From Thunnus maccoyii (taxonomy: Eukaryota; Chordata; Actinopteri; Scombriformes; Scombridae), in the NCBI RefSeq assembly GCF_910596095.1, contig NC_056550.1, positions 25,349,001 through 25,413,000 on the forward strand: a stretch of DNA of 64,000 nucleotides. The letters are read 5' to 3'. Below, in pieces: positions 55,301 to 64,000 of this stretch. Within the stretch, counting starts at the first letter, position 1, and each line of letters opens with the position of its first letter. The translations under genes were made by a program, and so were the position numbers. The notes under the pieces are model-generated. The model saw only the letters and a list, made by a program, of their open reading frames with translations, ran no database searches and was not told the origin of the DNA.

Positions 55301-55585
55301 GATGAGTCGAAAAGGCCAAAGTACAAAGAGCTACTGGTAAGTTGGGAACAATGAACTGATCTAGTATTTTGTATGTCTATCTGCTTTAGTGTTCAGAATG
55401 TTTTAATGACAGTAGTTTTATGTTATATTTATGTATAAATGGTCTTTTTTTTCTTTTCTTCCCCACCTCAGAAAGACTCGTTCATCCAGATGTACGAGGA
55501 GCGCTCGGTGGACGTGGCCGGTTACGTCTGCAGGGTTCTGGATCAGATGCCGGCTTCTCCCAGCTCGCCCATGTATATGGATTGA
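43696..55585 (+). CDS. map2k4: MAP2K4 (MKK4), dual-specificity kinase kinase of the JNK/p38 pathways, complete
   Basis: It phosphorylates JNK and p38 on Thr/Tyr in stress signalling. Eleven coding exons join in frame to 400 residues (human 399): 43696-43813, 48565-48667, 48784-48958, 49676-49795, 49914-50033, 50128-50179, 50284-50411, 54562-54639, 54954-55102, 55291-55336, 55472-55585. The N-terminus is poorly conserved, with an HHHH run. KRKALKLNF (41-49) is the MAPK docking site. Kinase motifs are intact: GRGAYGSV (110-117), catalytic K132, HRD with D230, DFG (248-250) and activation-loop S258 and T262 in SIAKT. The C-terminal DVD-type docking segment SFIQMYEERSVDVAGYV follows, ending PSSPMYMD. 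Intron 1 (4.75 kb) contains a 33-nt optional exon and intron 7 (4.15 kb) a transposon-like block. Fish often have two map2k4 copies; which one this is cannot be told. Confidence 0.97.
44587..44800 (-). pseudogene. L1-like LINE ORF2 C-terminal remnant in map2k4 intron 1
   Basis: The minus frame reads NAPTQTEWITEAIEMIKLEK followed by EAFRL, resembling the tail of fish L1-clade ORF2 proteins (xxPTLxEWxxExxxIxxMEKxTxxLR). No intact protein is present. The flanking AT-rich sequence to about 45200 may belong to the same insertion. Confidence 0.45.
46383..46415 (+). CDS. map2k4: Candidate alternative 33-nt exon of map2k4
   Basis: This in-frame micro-exon sits in intron 1 between an acceptor (ctcacctctag) and a donor (gtaagc). 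Joined between exons 1 and 2 it keeps phase (2 nt + 10 codons + 1 nt) and inserts 11 residues, giving SSMQ-GFQINLSGAPPS-KRKALK. As I recall, a longer human MAP2K4 isoform has the same insertion (FQINLSGAPP), which is why I read this as real and conserved. It would alter spacing just before the MAPK docking site. It is not counted in the 400-residue form. Confidence 0.8.
46589..46671. repeat. Compact hairpin MITE in map2k4 intron 1
   Basis: TTAAAGGACGGGTTCACGGT...TTCAA is mirrored by TTGAAAAACTGCAAACTTGT...CCTTTAA with GGTGT/ACACC pairing in the middle, so the whole 83 bp is nearly palindromic. The ends match those of the foldback element in sco1 intron 1 (AAAGGACAAGTTCACAGTTT). Confidence 0.75.
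48050..48160 (+). repeat. Probable LINE 3' tail in map2k4 intron 1
   Basis: Contains GCATCTGAATTTCATTGTGC and ACCGTATAATGACAAGATGA, resembling the 3' ends of fish non-LTR elements (ATTTCATTGTA...TATAATGACAATAAA). No protein remnant is adjacent. Confidence 0.35.
49057..49582. mobile_element. Non-autonomous TIR element in map2k4 intron 3
   Basis: The left end TTTAAAGGGGACATATCATG is mirrored by the right end CTTGATACGTCCTCTTTAAA. The interior has CTTCCTGATGATGTCAGATT, GCTGACCAATCAGAAGAGAG and TAAGAATGTAGACTTGGAAA, blocks I recognise from a dispersed fish repeat. It fills most of the 717-bp intron. Confidence 0.7.
50715..52090. mobile_element. Probable hAT-like non-autonomous element in map2k4 intron 7
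   Basis: The left part has CTGGTCGACTGGTCGATTAG and ATTCTCATTGGTCGAATAAT. The right part ends with CATCAACTAATCAAATCATC. These resemble inverted ends of GGTCGACTAATC-type elements. It includes a perfect 20-bp hairpin at 50896-50942 and a CpG-rich stretch at 51100-51290 with no recognisable protein. The boundaries are approximate. Confidence 0.4.
50896..50942. repeat. Perfect 20-bp inverted repeat with 7-nt loop
   Basis: TGTGAAAACAACGGGGGTGT at 50896-50915 is followed by ATTCAAA and its exact complement at 50923-50942. Confidence 0.95.
52225..52325. repeat. (CCT)n and (CA)n microsatellites in map2k4 intron 7
   Basis: A CCT run at about 52225-52247 and a (CA)17 run at 52292-52325. The CCT run creates proline-rich spurious frames. 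Confidence 0.95.
54120..54330 (-). repeat. CGATTAATCG-type dispersed element, inverted copy, in map2k4 intron 7
   Basis: Reads TTGATTAACCGATTAGTCGT, TGTCTATAAAATTGTCAGAA, then CTTCAGATCATCACATTTGA, the reverse order of the forward copies. Confidence 0.6.
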
Positions 55586-55868
55586 TAGCAGCAGGACGAA
55601 ACGAAAACACATCAATAAATATACACAAGTCTGCAACAATAAAGACATGACAAGTAAAAAAAAAAAAAAAAAAAAAAAAAAGACAACAAAGTAAACAAAA
55701 CAAAATCCTCGTGTAAATTTGCTTGGTCCCCTTATTGCAGTGTTAAAAAAAAAAAGAAGAAGAAGAATTGTAAAGCAAAGAACACCGGTCGCAATAAACG
55801 CGGTGTTCATTTCGTTCATGTCTGTATAATATATCAACGTTAACACACTTCTGTTTCTCTCTTGTTCA

Positions 55869-55903
<35 letters not shown>

Positions 55904-56345
55904 ACGCACAGTCACGTTAAGTATAATAGCAGCTGAAAAACAATCAATCGTGGTCTCGACTCATCTCGATGAGGACGCATCTCAGTGATTAGTACAGTGA
56001 TTTAAAGAAAAGAAGAAGAAAAAAAATAACTTGGAACATGTATTTATAGATCTGAAATCATGTGGAGTATTTTGATTTGGAGGGTTCTTCAACATACTGG
56101 AATCATGCTCTTTGTGAATTGTCCCACCTCTTCCATGTACGTGAATGAAAAGCATTGTGTTTGGTATCTTAATGAAACTTTGCTTCTCTGGGTATAAAGC
56201 GGTTTAAAAAAAAAAGAAAAAAAGCGTCGGTGGTCAGAATCATGTTTTAGAACTGCAAAGTCCGGTCGTCAGCGCTTCAGAGGCCGCTGTCCGCTCTGTG
56301 CGATGGACTATATGTCGATGTATGAATAAAGAGAGAGAGAGAAAG
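55586..56345 (+). other. map2k4: map2k4 3' UTR
   Basis: After the stop, AATAAA hexamers occur at about 55614, 55638-55643 and 55793, with a further one at 56325-56330 (TGAATAAAGAGAG). A 26-bp A-run lies at 55656-55681 and a (CA)n run at 55871-55901. The distal signal is the most convincing 3' end. A frame of 165 codons on the minus strand (55418-55915) is an artefact of the A and CA runs. Confidence 0.6.
56325..56330 (+). terminator. map2k4: Candidate distal polyadenylation signal of map2k4
   Basis: AATAAA followed by GA-rich and then GTGTTCTGTCTTC (U/GU-rich) sequence, a usual arrangement for a cleavage site. Confidence 0.5.
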
Positions 56346-56539
56346 AGAGGAAAAGTGTTCTGTCTTCATTTTTTGTCTTAATAAGTCATGTTGTTATGTT
56401 TGAAACAGGAAAGAAGTGTCGCCACAAATATGGAAGAACAGTGACGTCTAAAATACCATCATTATTCTGTAGGATTAAGATTCCTCAGGTCAAAAATACA
56501 CGACTTATTTTTGGTCATATAGTTTATCTTTGTGGCAGG

Positions 56540-57320
56540 AAATTGGCTGTTAAAAGTTAGTGAGCTTCTAGTAATGTTTTTGGGGAGTTATGTGTCGTCT
56601 ATGCTTCCCATAAACATCTATGATGCCCATATAAGTCTAATGTCTGTCTACTCCTCTGACATCACAAAGCTCTTCTTGAGCTCTGCTTTGTTGTCTCAGC
56701 TGTTGGCAGCTTTTCCAGACGCAGGAATTCATTTGTGCAGATTCAGAGCATCTGATACTGGAAATTTTGGGGTTTTTCGACTCAATTTTTCTGTTTACAT
56801 CACTGGCTGAGTATGTTTTGGAGGCTCTAAGCTTGAAAGTTTCAGGGCAAAATGATTGAAGTTCTCTTCCATTCAAAAATGTGTTTTTCTTCCTCTTCCC
56901 ACAGTTGGATGTTTGAGTTTCTCTCTTTGCAGAATGATGTATGTGTAGAGTTTGTTTCCACATTTGTCTGCTGAAAGTGGAAAAGTTTCTCTGAGCTCAA
57001 CAAAAATCTGATTTTTAAGGGGCACGATTTGTGACATCGCAACTAGTTTGGAGCCAATCCTGGTCCAGTATTGAACTTAAACTTGAAACACTGAGAATGG
57101 ACTTTACAGTGAAGCAGGAGACATCTTGTATCCAGCAGTTTAACTTCTGATATGAAACATATTTACATATTTATAGATTACAGTATTTTAATGAAGGGAA
57201 AGGAGGAGGCGTTATTTGAACTTTTTTGTGTGTAAAAACCACATCAGACGCACATTATTGTTCCAAACAATATTTTTGTAGCTATATCTCATTATATGTT
57301 TGAAGGGGACCTTTAATATT
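56540..57320. repeat. Probable dispersed repeat between map2k4 and elac2
   Basis: Blocks such as TTAAGGGGCACGATTTGTGA, GCAGGAGACATCTTGTATCC and TATGTTTGAAGGGGACCTTT look like a worn TIR element with GGGGACCTTTAA-type ends. No gene was recognised in this interval; the frames present lack family similarity. Confidence 0.35.
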
Positions 57321-57375
57321 TGTAGTAGTTTGTTTACGTTATATCCCCGCCTCCCTTCCTCGAAACAGCACTCTG

Positions 57376-57414
57376 ATTGGTCCACACACCTGCCAGATAA
57401 TCCGTCGCACCAAT
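57376..57414 (+). promoter_or_regulatory. elac2: elac2 promoter with two CCAAT boxes
   Basis: An inverted CCAAT (ATTGG) at 57376-57380 and a direct CCAAT at 57410-57414 lie about 180-215 bp upstream of the first elac2 ATG. No TATA box is evident. Paired CCAAT boxes are typical NF-Y sites of housekeeping genes. Confidence 0.45.
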
Positions 57415-57592
57415 GAGCGACGAGATCCGTCGTACGTCATCATTAGATGTCGGAACATGTGTCACATGTGTCAACCAGAGACCTCTAAAGTCGTGCTGGT
57501 CGAAGCCTCTTGGTTGAAGCAATGACTGGCTGTTTTTTACGCGTGATTTAGCAGCGCAGCGCTAGTTTTAATGCCTGGGTGACGTATCTAGC

Positions 57593-60500
57593 ATGAATAC
57601 GGTCCATGTGACGCTCCGGAGCTTCACGTCGCTGTTAGCCAGAGGCAGTGCTCTCTCCGCTGCTCCGCCGGCAGCCACACGCTCTGACTCTCCTCTCCAC
57701 CGGGCTGTTTTCCAGTTTTGCCGGGCAATGGCTACTTGTAACAACCACAGCAGCAGCAGCACGGACGCCAGACAGCTGCTGGGTCCGAAGAAAGCCAAGA
57801 AGCAGAAGGAGCCGCTGCGGAGAGTAAAGACCAAAGAGTACCGGAGCAAACGAGGAGACGTTCACGGACCGTCCACCGTGTACCTGCAGGTGGTGGGAGC
57901 TGGAAGCAGAGACAATGCTGCGTCACTTTATGTCTTCTCAGAGTACAACAGGTACCGTGCACTGAAACAGGCTCATTGTTTCAGGTTTTTACCTTAAAAC
58001 CCGAGCGGTAGCTGCAACGATTAGTCGATTAATCGATAAGTCGATCGACAGAAAATCAATCAGTAACTATTTTCATCATCGGATAATTGTTTGAGTCATT
58101 TCTTAAAGCAAAAATGCCAAATATTTGATGAAGAGAAGCTGAACCCAGTAGATATTTATGTCGCTGAAGTTGTTAAAAAAGTTAAAAATCCTTCAGACGT
58201 GTTTTAAAACGTGTATAAAATACTCACTTTGAGTAATATTTGTGTCTAATATGTTTTTTCCACACAAAAAAGTTCAAATGTCTTGTTAAAATCATTAAAA
58301 TAGCATCTGTTCCTTCCCCTTCATTAAAAATTCCAGTATATATAAATATGTAAATGTACACTCACTTCATTAGGAACACCTGTTGCAATCAATAATAAAC
58401 AGCTCTGCTATGAATTCTACTTTTATGAAGCTTCTACATTTTCACTTTTTGTTAACGTTGTCAGAAAGCTGATTAATCTACTTTATGTTAATTATTGAGG
58501 TCATAGTGGGTGCTGGTGATGTACTGGAGTACATTATATTGAATGGTGTTCCTAATATTTTGTCCACTCCATTAACAAACATGAGGGGGGCAAAATATCA
58601 GGAACACTTTTCAATATAATATAGCTGCAACGATTAATTGTTGATTAATCGATTATTTGATCAACAGAAGGTTAATTGGCAACAGTTTAAATAACTGTTT
58701 TGCCAAATACCAAATATCATATAATATGACCTCATTCCAGCTTCTCAGATGTGAGGATTTGCTGCATTACTGATGGTTATCTTTAGGTTTCGGACTGTAG
58801 TCGGACAAAACAAACAATTTGAACATTTTTCACTATTTTTACACATTTATTTTAGATCAATTAATCGATTAATTGAGAAGATTATCAACAGATTAATCGA
58901 TGGTTCAAATAATCGTCAGCTGCAGCCTTAAAACTGATATATTAAGATAAAAGTAAAGTGGATGTAATTTGATTATGGAACCTCTGAATTATAATTTAAG
59001 AACTATTGTCTATTTCTGTATCATATTCAGAAGATAACACATAAATGATATAATATTCTATCAAAACCTTAAATAAAATGCAGCTCCACAGTAACTATAA
59101 TATTATTCTCCCACAGGAACATGAGAATAAAAATACATTTACTATCATTTTTTATTTTCACTGTGCTGCTTGAAACTGAACCGATCCTTAAAATCTTCCC
59201 TCCTGTTGTCTTCAGGTACCTATTTAACTGTGGTGAAGGAACACAGAGACTCATGCAGGAACACAAGTAAGCTGGTTTGTTTGTATTATTTTATTCGGTC
59301 TGACGGACAAAGACACGCAGAGTTATTCTGACTCTGTTTCTCTGCGACAGGCTGAAAGCTGCTCGACTGGACAACATCTTCCTGACCAGACTGAGCTGGG
59401 AGAATGTCGGAGGTTTGTCAGGTCAGTAACATCAAAAAACAATCCATGCAATTCACTCTTACTGTCCCAGGAGACAGTCATACTCAATACTGAGTGATTG
59501 ATTGTACGCCATTGCCATGCTGCATGTCTTTCATTAACGTCTGGGACACACGGGATAAGTGAACCTCAGCAGTGCTTGCAGCGTCCACACAGGAAGTGTG
59601 TCTGCTGCGGCGCTTCTGCTACACTGGCAGCCCTGTCTCTCTATCGTGTTCCCTGTCTATTTCTGCTGAGAACCGCACGTCACGCCGGAAGAAAACAGGT
59701 GAGACCTCGAATCTCTAGACGGAGCGACGCAGCAGCCTGGCGTGACGCGGGCCGTGCGGCTGCTCTGACCTGTTAAAACGGGCGCTGACATGAAAAGCAA
59801 GAGGTTCGGCGACGCACACTTTGCTGCTCACGCATCCGGTGTGTCCCAGACGTTAGAGATTTATGGTAAAACTTATGTGTGTGTGGTCTCTACTGCAGGG
59901 ATGATATTAACCTTGAAGGACACCGGTGTTCCTGAGTGTGTTCTCTCTGGACCTCCACAGCTGGTGAGAAACCGAGTCACACAGTTCGACACGTCTGCAG
60001 GAGTTTAATGTAACATTTACTCACTTTACATCCGCTGTCTGTTATTCTCATCAAAAGGAGAACTATCTGAACGCTATCAAGTCATTTTCTGGACCGCTGG
60101 AGGACATCAAGCTGTGTATGTTGAATTTCCTGAGCTGATTTAGATAAATGCATCATATCTGTTTGTTGTTTTGTGATATTTACTGTGATCGTTTACTTCC
60201 AGCGGTGCGACCGTACACCGAAGAGACGCACACAGACGATACGATGACAGTTTATCAAGTGCCGATATTTGGTGAGTTCAGATGTTTATGTTCTTTTTTT
60301 GAGAGTCTTTTCCTTCTGTTTGTTGTTCAGTCAGACTCGTGAAAGTGTTTTTTACTGACTCTTCTCTGCGTTCAGCCAAGTCGAGGGATGGCGGAAGACT
60401 GTCTCCCCCCCGGAGTCCTGCCGACAGCGGCCAGGACAGTCCAGGTGGGTACGAACCGAAGGAGAAATCCTGATTAAAAGTCTGGTTTTAATCACTGTTC

Positions 60501-63500
60501 ATGAAAATCATCTGGTAGTTAAAGGAGTTACAACTCGTTCTCAAACACCTCAGTCAACTCTCACTGAGAGCAGAGAGTTTCAACCCGACATCTGCAAGAA
60601 ATCAAATCCTTTGTCCCAGATTCGTACTTTATACCAGTTCTAACTCTGTGTGAAGTATTTAGGTCTTTCACGCTGAAAAAAAAAGTCAAAATAAGGCCTA
60701 CATGCAGATTTAAAAGATGCATGATTTTTGAGTGTGGTGTTGAAGGAAGCTGATGTCGTTCCCACATCGTTCATTCACTTCCACGTTAACTTCTAACCAG
60801 TGAGGTTTGGTTTCTAACTCTGCAGTCTTCTGTAGAAGTTTGTGGTGGTCGTCCTGCTGCTAATTAGCTTTAGCTAAGCACAACGTTTCCAGTCACTGCA
60901 GTAAAGGCTGGTGCTGTTGGTAGTACTGAGAACTGCTCACATAGCACTGAGGAGGTCATAAAAATGTTGAACTACGGCAGCAGCCTTCTATATCTATAAA
61001 CAATCACAGTCCCAGTGATTTATAAGTATCCAGGAGCTGCTGCTGGTAGTTTCTCACAGAAGAATAATAAAGCAGTATAGAGTGGAAATAAAGATGCTAC
61101 TTGCTGTGTAGCTGGAAAAAAGCAGAGAAATGTGCAGAGATTGGTGTGACGTCTTCAGTATATGAGTGAGTTTAAAGTTTAAAGTCTCACATTCCAGATA
61201 AATAGATTAATTGTAAAATGAATAAAATAAAAATTCAAGACAGAACAGAAACCAGTAATAAGGGATGTAAAGGTTTTTAATTATTTAACTATAACTGAGT
61301 TTCTAGTTTAGATTGAAATGTCTCAGATTGATTGTTGTAAATGATTCCACAGTAGAAAATGCTGAAAGTGTTTGTGAATCTTTGGGATCGTTCACATTAA
61401 AACCAGTTTAACAGTTTATTTGTTTGAATTTTCTTGCAGGTGAAAAACGAAAAGTAACACGAGATACCTCTCTGGTGGTTTCCTTTATATGCAAGGTAGG
61501 AAACTGTAAGAATATTTAATACACATATATATGTATTTACATTCTTTTAAATTCATTTTTTCAAACTCTTTTCTTTTGCAGCTTCATCCCAAGAAAGGAA
61601 ACTTCCTGGTGGCTGAAGCGAAGGAGCTGGGTCTGCCTCTGTGAGTAGACCTTCATTACATCAGACTGTTATTGATCTTCTATTAAAGATCAGATGTTTC
61701 TCCTGTCGGTGATCAAACTGTTTTCTCTGCAAAGCCTCTGAACTCAGTTTGACCCTGATGTGGTATTTTAAACATTTTTTTCACTTTCTAGTCTTTCTAA
61801 GTGCAGTAAAGAAACATATATTTGAAAGGAGACAACCATTAAATGAACCATCAGATCCATACAGCTGCGTACAGATGTCTGATAGTTTTATTAGTTATGT
61901 TGTCATGATAGTTCTGGGTTCGAGTTGTTTTTCTGTTGAAAAGAGGTTCATTTATTACTTTGGCAGTAATTATTTAATTATATGATGCAAATTTAAAGAT
62001 GCTGAACATTCTTGTCAGACAGATTCAATCAGGCTGTATTGTACTGGTGTTAATCTTTTATTGTTATTGTCTTTTAACACTGAAATCCTTGTGTTTGAAC
62101 GTGATTATAGCAGAGCTGCAGTGATTTATTCTGGTTATTGAATCACAGGTTGATTAGTGATGGAGAAACAAAGCTTTCTGAAGAACTGTGCTGATATTAG
62201 TTCACTGTTTTACAGTCGAAATGGCGACATCTGCTGGGCAACTGTTGTATTGCACTTGTATAAATGGATTAAATCTGAGCAATCTTACTGCTTTCATTAT
62301 TATTATTATTTAGTTCAGTAAAGTTTATACTATTAAAACTGATGATTTTAACAGAGTCTGCAGCTGATTTTAAATCTTGTGGCAGACTGAGTGTGATGTA
62401 ACGAGGCCTCATTTGGAAATGAAGTATTATGGCTGAAAAACGTCAGAAAATAGAGAAACATGCCCAAGATGAACAATCCAAAACCCCAAAGATATTCAGT
62501 TTATAATGGGGGGAAAAGCAGCAAATCCTCACATTGATAAATTACTTAAACAACCATTAATAATTAGCATTTTAAATGTTTTGTAATAGTGCTGAAGATC
62601 CTTGATTTTCTCCCTCAGGGGCACAGCAGCCATCGGTCCTCTCATCGCCGCTCTGAAGGACGGGAAAAGTGTCACGTACGAAGGGAAAGAGGTGAAGTAT
62701 GAAGTTGTGATTCTCTGATACGACCTCAGACTGTATCTGTATGTGCTGACGTTCTCTCTGTCGTCCTGTAGATCCGACCCGAGCAGGTCTGTACTCCCAC
62801 TGATCCAGGACCAGTCTTTATTATTGTTGAGTGTCCGTCTGAGGAGTTTGTCGAAGCTGTTTGCAGCAACCGGCAGCTGAGAAGGTAACAGTCAGATCAT
62901 CTGTGTTGTATATTTTAAGAAATCAGAAATATCTTCAGCTGAGTTAAACTGTTTGTATTTTAATTCACTTTGTAGATACCAAACAGGAGGGACAGAGGAC
63001 GCTGCTGCGCTGGTGGTTCACATGACCCCAGAATCTGTTCTGAACACAGATGAATACAAAGAGTGGATGGAGAGGTCTGTATTAAGTACATTTACTCAAG
63101 TACAGTTTTGAGGTTCTTGTACTTTACTTGAATGTTTCCATGTGATGCTACTTTATACTTTCTACTCCACTACATTTATTTGACAGCTTTAGTTACTTTT
63201 CAGATGAAGATTTGACACAATGGATAATATAACAAGCTTTTAAAATACAACACATTGTTAAAGATGAAACCAGTGGTTTCCAACCTTTTTGGCATTTTGA
63301 CGTCTTACAAAAAGCAGTGTGTAGTCGGGGTCACATTTCACATGTCTATGAGTTGTTAACAGCTCCACCAAATAGTGATTTTTCCCTCTAAACTTCTCAC
63401 ATGCTTTCATTTCAATAAATGTTCAAATGATCCAATATTTCACCAAAAATCAAAGATTAGAGAAAAAGTCCAAGAACTGAAAACAGATTTGTGTATCAGA

Positions 63501-64000
63501 ACTTTGTTTTTTCTTCTTTCCTCTCCCATTAATCATCTCACGACCCCTCAGATTTATCTGCTGACCCTTTGGAGGGGCCCGACCCCTAGGTTGGGAACCA
63601 CTGGACTAAACTAGCTAACTGTATATAAAGTAGTAGAAACTAGCTCCACCTCCAGCAGCTACAACAGTAACATGCTGCTCTAACACTGATGCTTCACTAT
63701 TAATAATCTAATGATGTCATATATAATAATATATCAGTCAGAGGGACCAAACCACTACTTTTACTGCAATACTTTAACTACATCAAGCTCATAATACTGA
63801 TGTACTTTTACTGTAGTAGGATGGAGTATTTTTACTTTGCTGTATTGATACTTACTCAAGTAAAGGATGTGAATATTTCTTCCACTGAGTTTAATATACT
63901 GAAGCTGAGTTTTTTCTGTCTTTCTGCAGGTTTCCATCAACGACAGAACACCTGATAGTGAACGAACACGCGTGCACAGTTCACAACATCAGAAGTCACA
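57593..64000 (+). CDS. elac2: ELAC2 (long-form tRNase Z), N-terminal half; continues right of window
   Basis: It cuts the 3' trailer from precursor tRNAs in nucleus and mitochondria. Thirteen coding exons in frame give 404 codons: 57593-57951, 59216-59266, 59351-59421, 59899-59963, 60058-60115, 60203-60271, 60376-60444, 61440-61495, 61582-61640, 62619-62691, 62772-62884, 62976-63074, 63930-64000 (cut by the window). Recognised blocks are [76 protein letters not shown] and [20 protein letters not shown]. This half is the pseudo metallo-beta-lactamase domain and lacks HxHxDH; the catalytic half lies beyond the window. The first ATG opens a basic, serine-rich leader (mitochondrial). A second in-frame ATG at 57728 ([11 protein letters not shown]) would give the nuclear form, as known for human ELAC2. 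Confidence 0.95.
58012..58140 (+). repeat. CGATTAATCG-type element fragment in elac2 intron 1
   Basis: GCTGCAACGATTAGTCGATT...AATCGATAAGTCGATC, then TTGTTTGAGTCATTTCTTAA, the 5' half of the family. It is followed by unrelated sequence. Confidence 0.65.
58360..58615. repeat. Dispersed AGGAACACCTGTTG-type repeat in elac2 intron 1
   Basis: Starts with ACTTCATTAGGAACACCTGT and has the inverted counterpart GGTGTTCCTAATATTTTGTC near its right side. I recognise this pairing from a common fish repeat. It has no coding capacity. Confidence 0.5.
58623..58930 (+). repeat. CGATTAATCG-type element, near full length, in elac2 intron 1
   Basis: Both ends are present: GCTGCAACGATTAATTGTTG at the left and AATAATCGTCAGCTGCAGCC at the right, with CAGCTTCTCAGATGTGAGGA in the middle. 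It is the best copy in the window for defining the inverted ends. Confidence 0.75.
59534..59856. mobile_element. GC-rich MITE in elac2 intron 3
   Basis: Inverted ends TTAACGTCTGGGACACAC and GTGTGTCCCAGACGTTAG bound about 320 bp that is richer in CpG than its surroundings and fills most of the 477-bp intron. The open frame across it (59498-59776) has no recognisable domain and is attributed to the repeat. Confidence 0.7.
62420..62580 (-). repeat. CGATTAATCG-type element fragment, inverted, in elac2 intron 9
   Basis: AAACGTCAGAAAATAGAGAA, CCCAAAGATATTCAGTTTAT and GCAGCAAATCCTCACATTGA match the reverse complement of the family's 3' half. Confidence 0.55.
63071..63887 (-). mobile_element. Non-autonomous TIR element, copy 3, filling elac2 intron 12
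   Basis: Inverted relative to copy 1. It ends with TATTTCTTCCACTG at the right; the left end reads AAGTACATTTACTCAAGTAC starting within a few bases of the exon 12 donor. It takes up nearly all of the 855-bp intron and carries the nested hAT-like insert at 63271-63603. Confidence 0.75.
63271..63603 (-). mobile_element. hAT-like MITE nested in the TIR element, copy 2
   Basis: CAGTGGTTTCCAACCTTTTT at one end and AGGTTGGGAACCACTG at the other, flanked by GATGAAAC and GACTAAAC, the exact complements of the flanks at 4300-4631. The two inserts are nearly identical, including a 79-codon frame differing at one residue. Confidence 0.75.

Noticed and set aside
55418-55915. 165-codon minus-strand open frame over the map2k4 3' end
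   Set aside because: It is built of poly-F from the A-run and VCVC from the CA repeat, and lies antisense to the last map2k4 exon.
57450-57475. p53-like paired CATGTG motifs upstream of elac2
   Set aside because: Each half site has a mismatch to the consensus and such pairs are frequent by chance.
59498-59776. 92-codon frame in elac2 intron 3
   Set aside because: It spans a MITE with clear inverted ends inside an intron whose flanking exons join in phase; no domain is visible.
63375-63614. Identical 79-codon frames at 4289-4528 and 63375-63614 suggesting a small conserved gene
   Set aside because: The identity extends over the whole nested MITE including its ends and target-site flanks, so the frame is a by-product of the repeat.

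Overview
The window reads as a piece of a ray-finned fish chromosome, probably a spiny-rayed (percomorph) teleost. The genes have many short introns with GT-AG borders, the proteins match vertebrate families, and the introns and intergenic DNA carry dispersed repeats of types I associate with percomorph genomes. Species cannot be named from the sequence.

Layout, left to right. (1) At 485-688, minus strand, is the first coding exon of one sarcomeric myosin heavy chain (MYH) gene; the rest lies left of the window. (2) At 6477-25889, minus strand, is a second, complete sarcomeric MYH gene: 38 coding exons that join in frame to a predicted 1944 residues, with a TATA box upstream. (3) 26.15-31.9 kb has no recognisable gene. 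(4) sco1, a mitochondrial copper chaperone for cytochrome c oxidase, minus strand, 31903-37306. (5) tmem220, minus strand, 38971-40999. (6) map2k4 (MKK4), plus strand, 43696-55585, complete at 400 residues, with a cryptic 33-nt exon in intron 1. (7) The first 13 coding exons of elac2 (long-form tRNase Z), plus strand, from 57593 and running off the right end.

The order MYH cluster - sco1 - tmem220 - map2k4 - elac2 is a compacted version of the human 17p arrangement; ADPRM and several other human neighbours are absent here. The genes do not form a pathway. MYH proteins are muscle motors, sco1 and elac2 serve mitochondria (copper delivery and tRNA 3' processing), and map2k4 is a stress-kinase relay. 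Their proximity is inherited synteny.

Non-genic DNA is rich in mobile elements: a Tc1/mariner remnant nested in a foldback element in sco1 intron 1, three copies of a terminal-inverted-repeat (TIR) element of which two clearly carry the same nested hAT-like insertion, many copies of a CGATTAATCG-type element, two LINE remnants, a long inverted repeat in tmem220, and several microsatellites. No CRISPR array, operon, tRNA or rRNA gene was seen. I found no clearly new biological system. The most useful non-obvious observations are the map2k4 33-nt exon, two duplicated CTCF-like motifs upstream of map2k4, an inverted pair of PBX/MEIS-like motifs at 29.2 kb, and a transposon abutting an elac2 splice donor.
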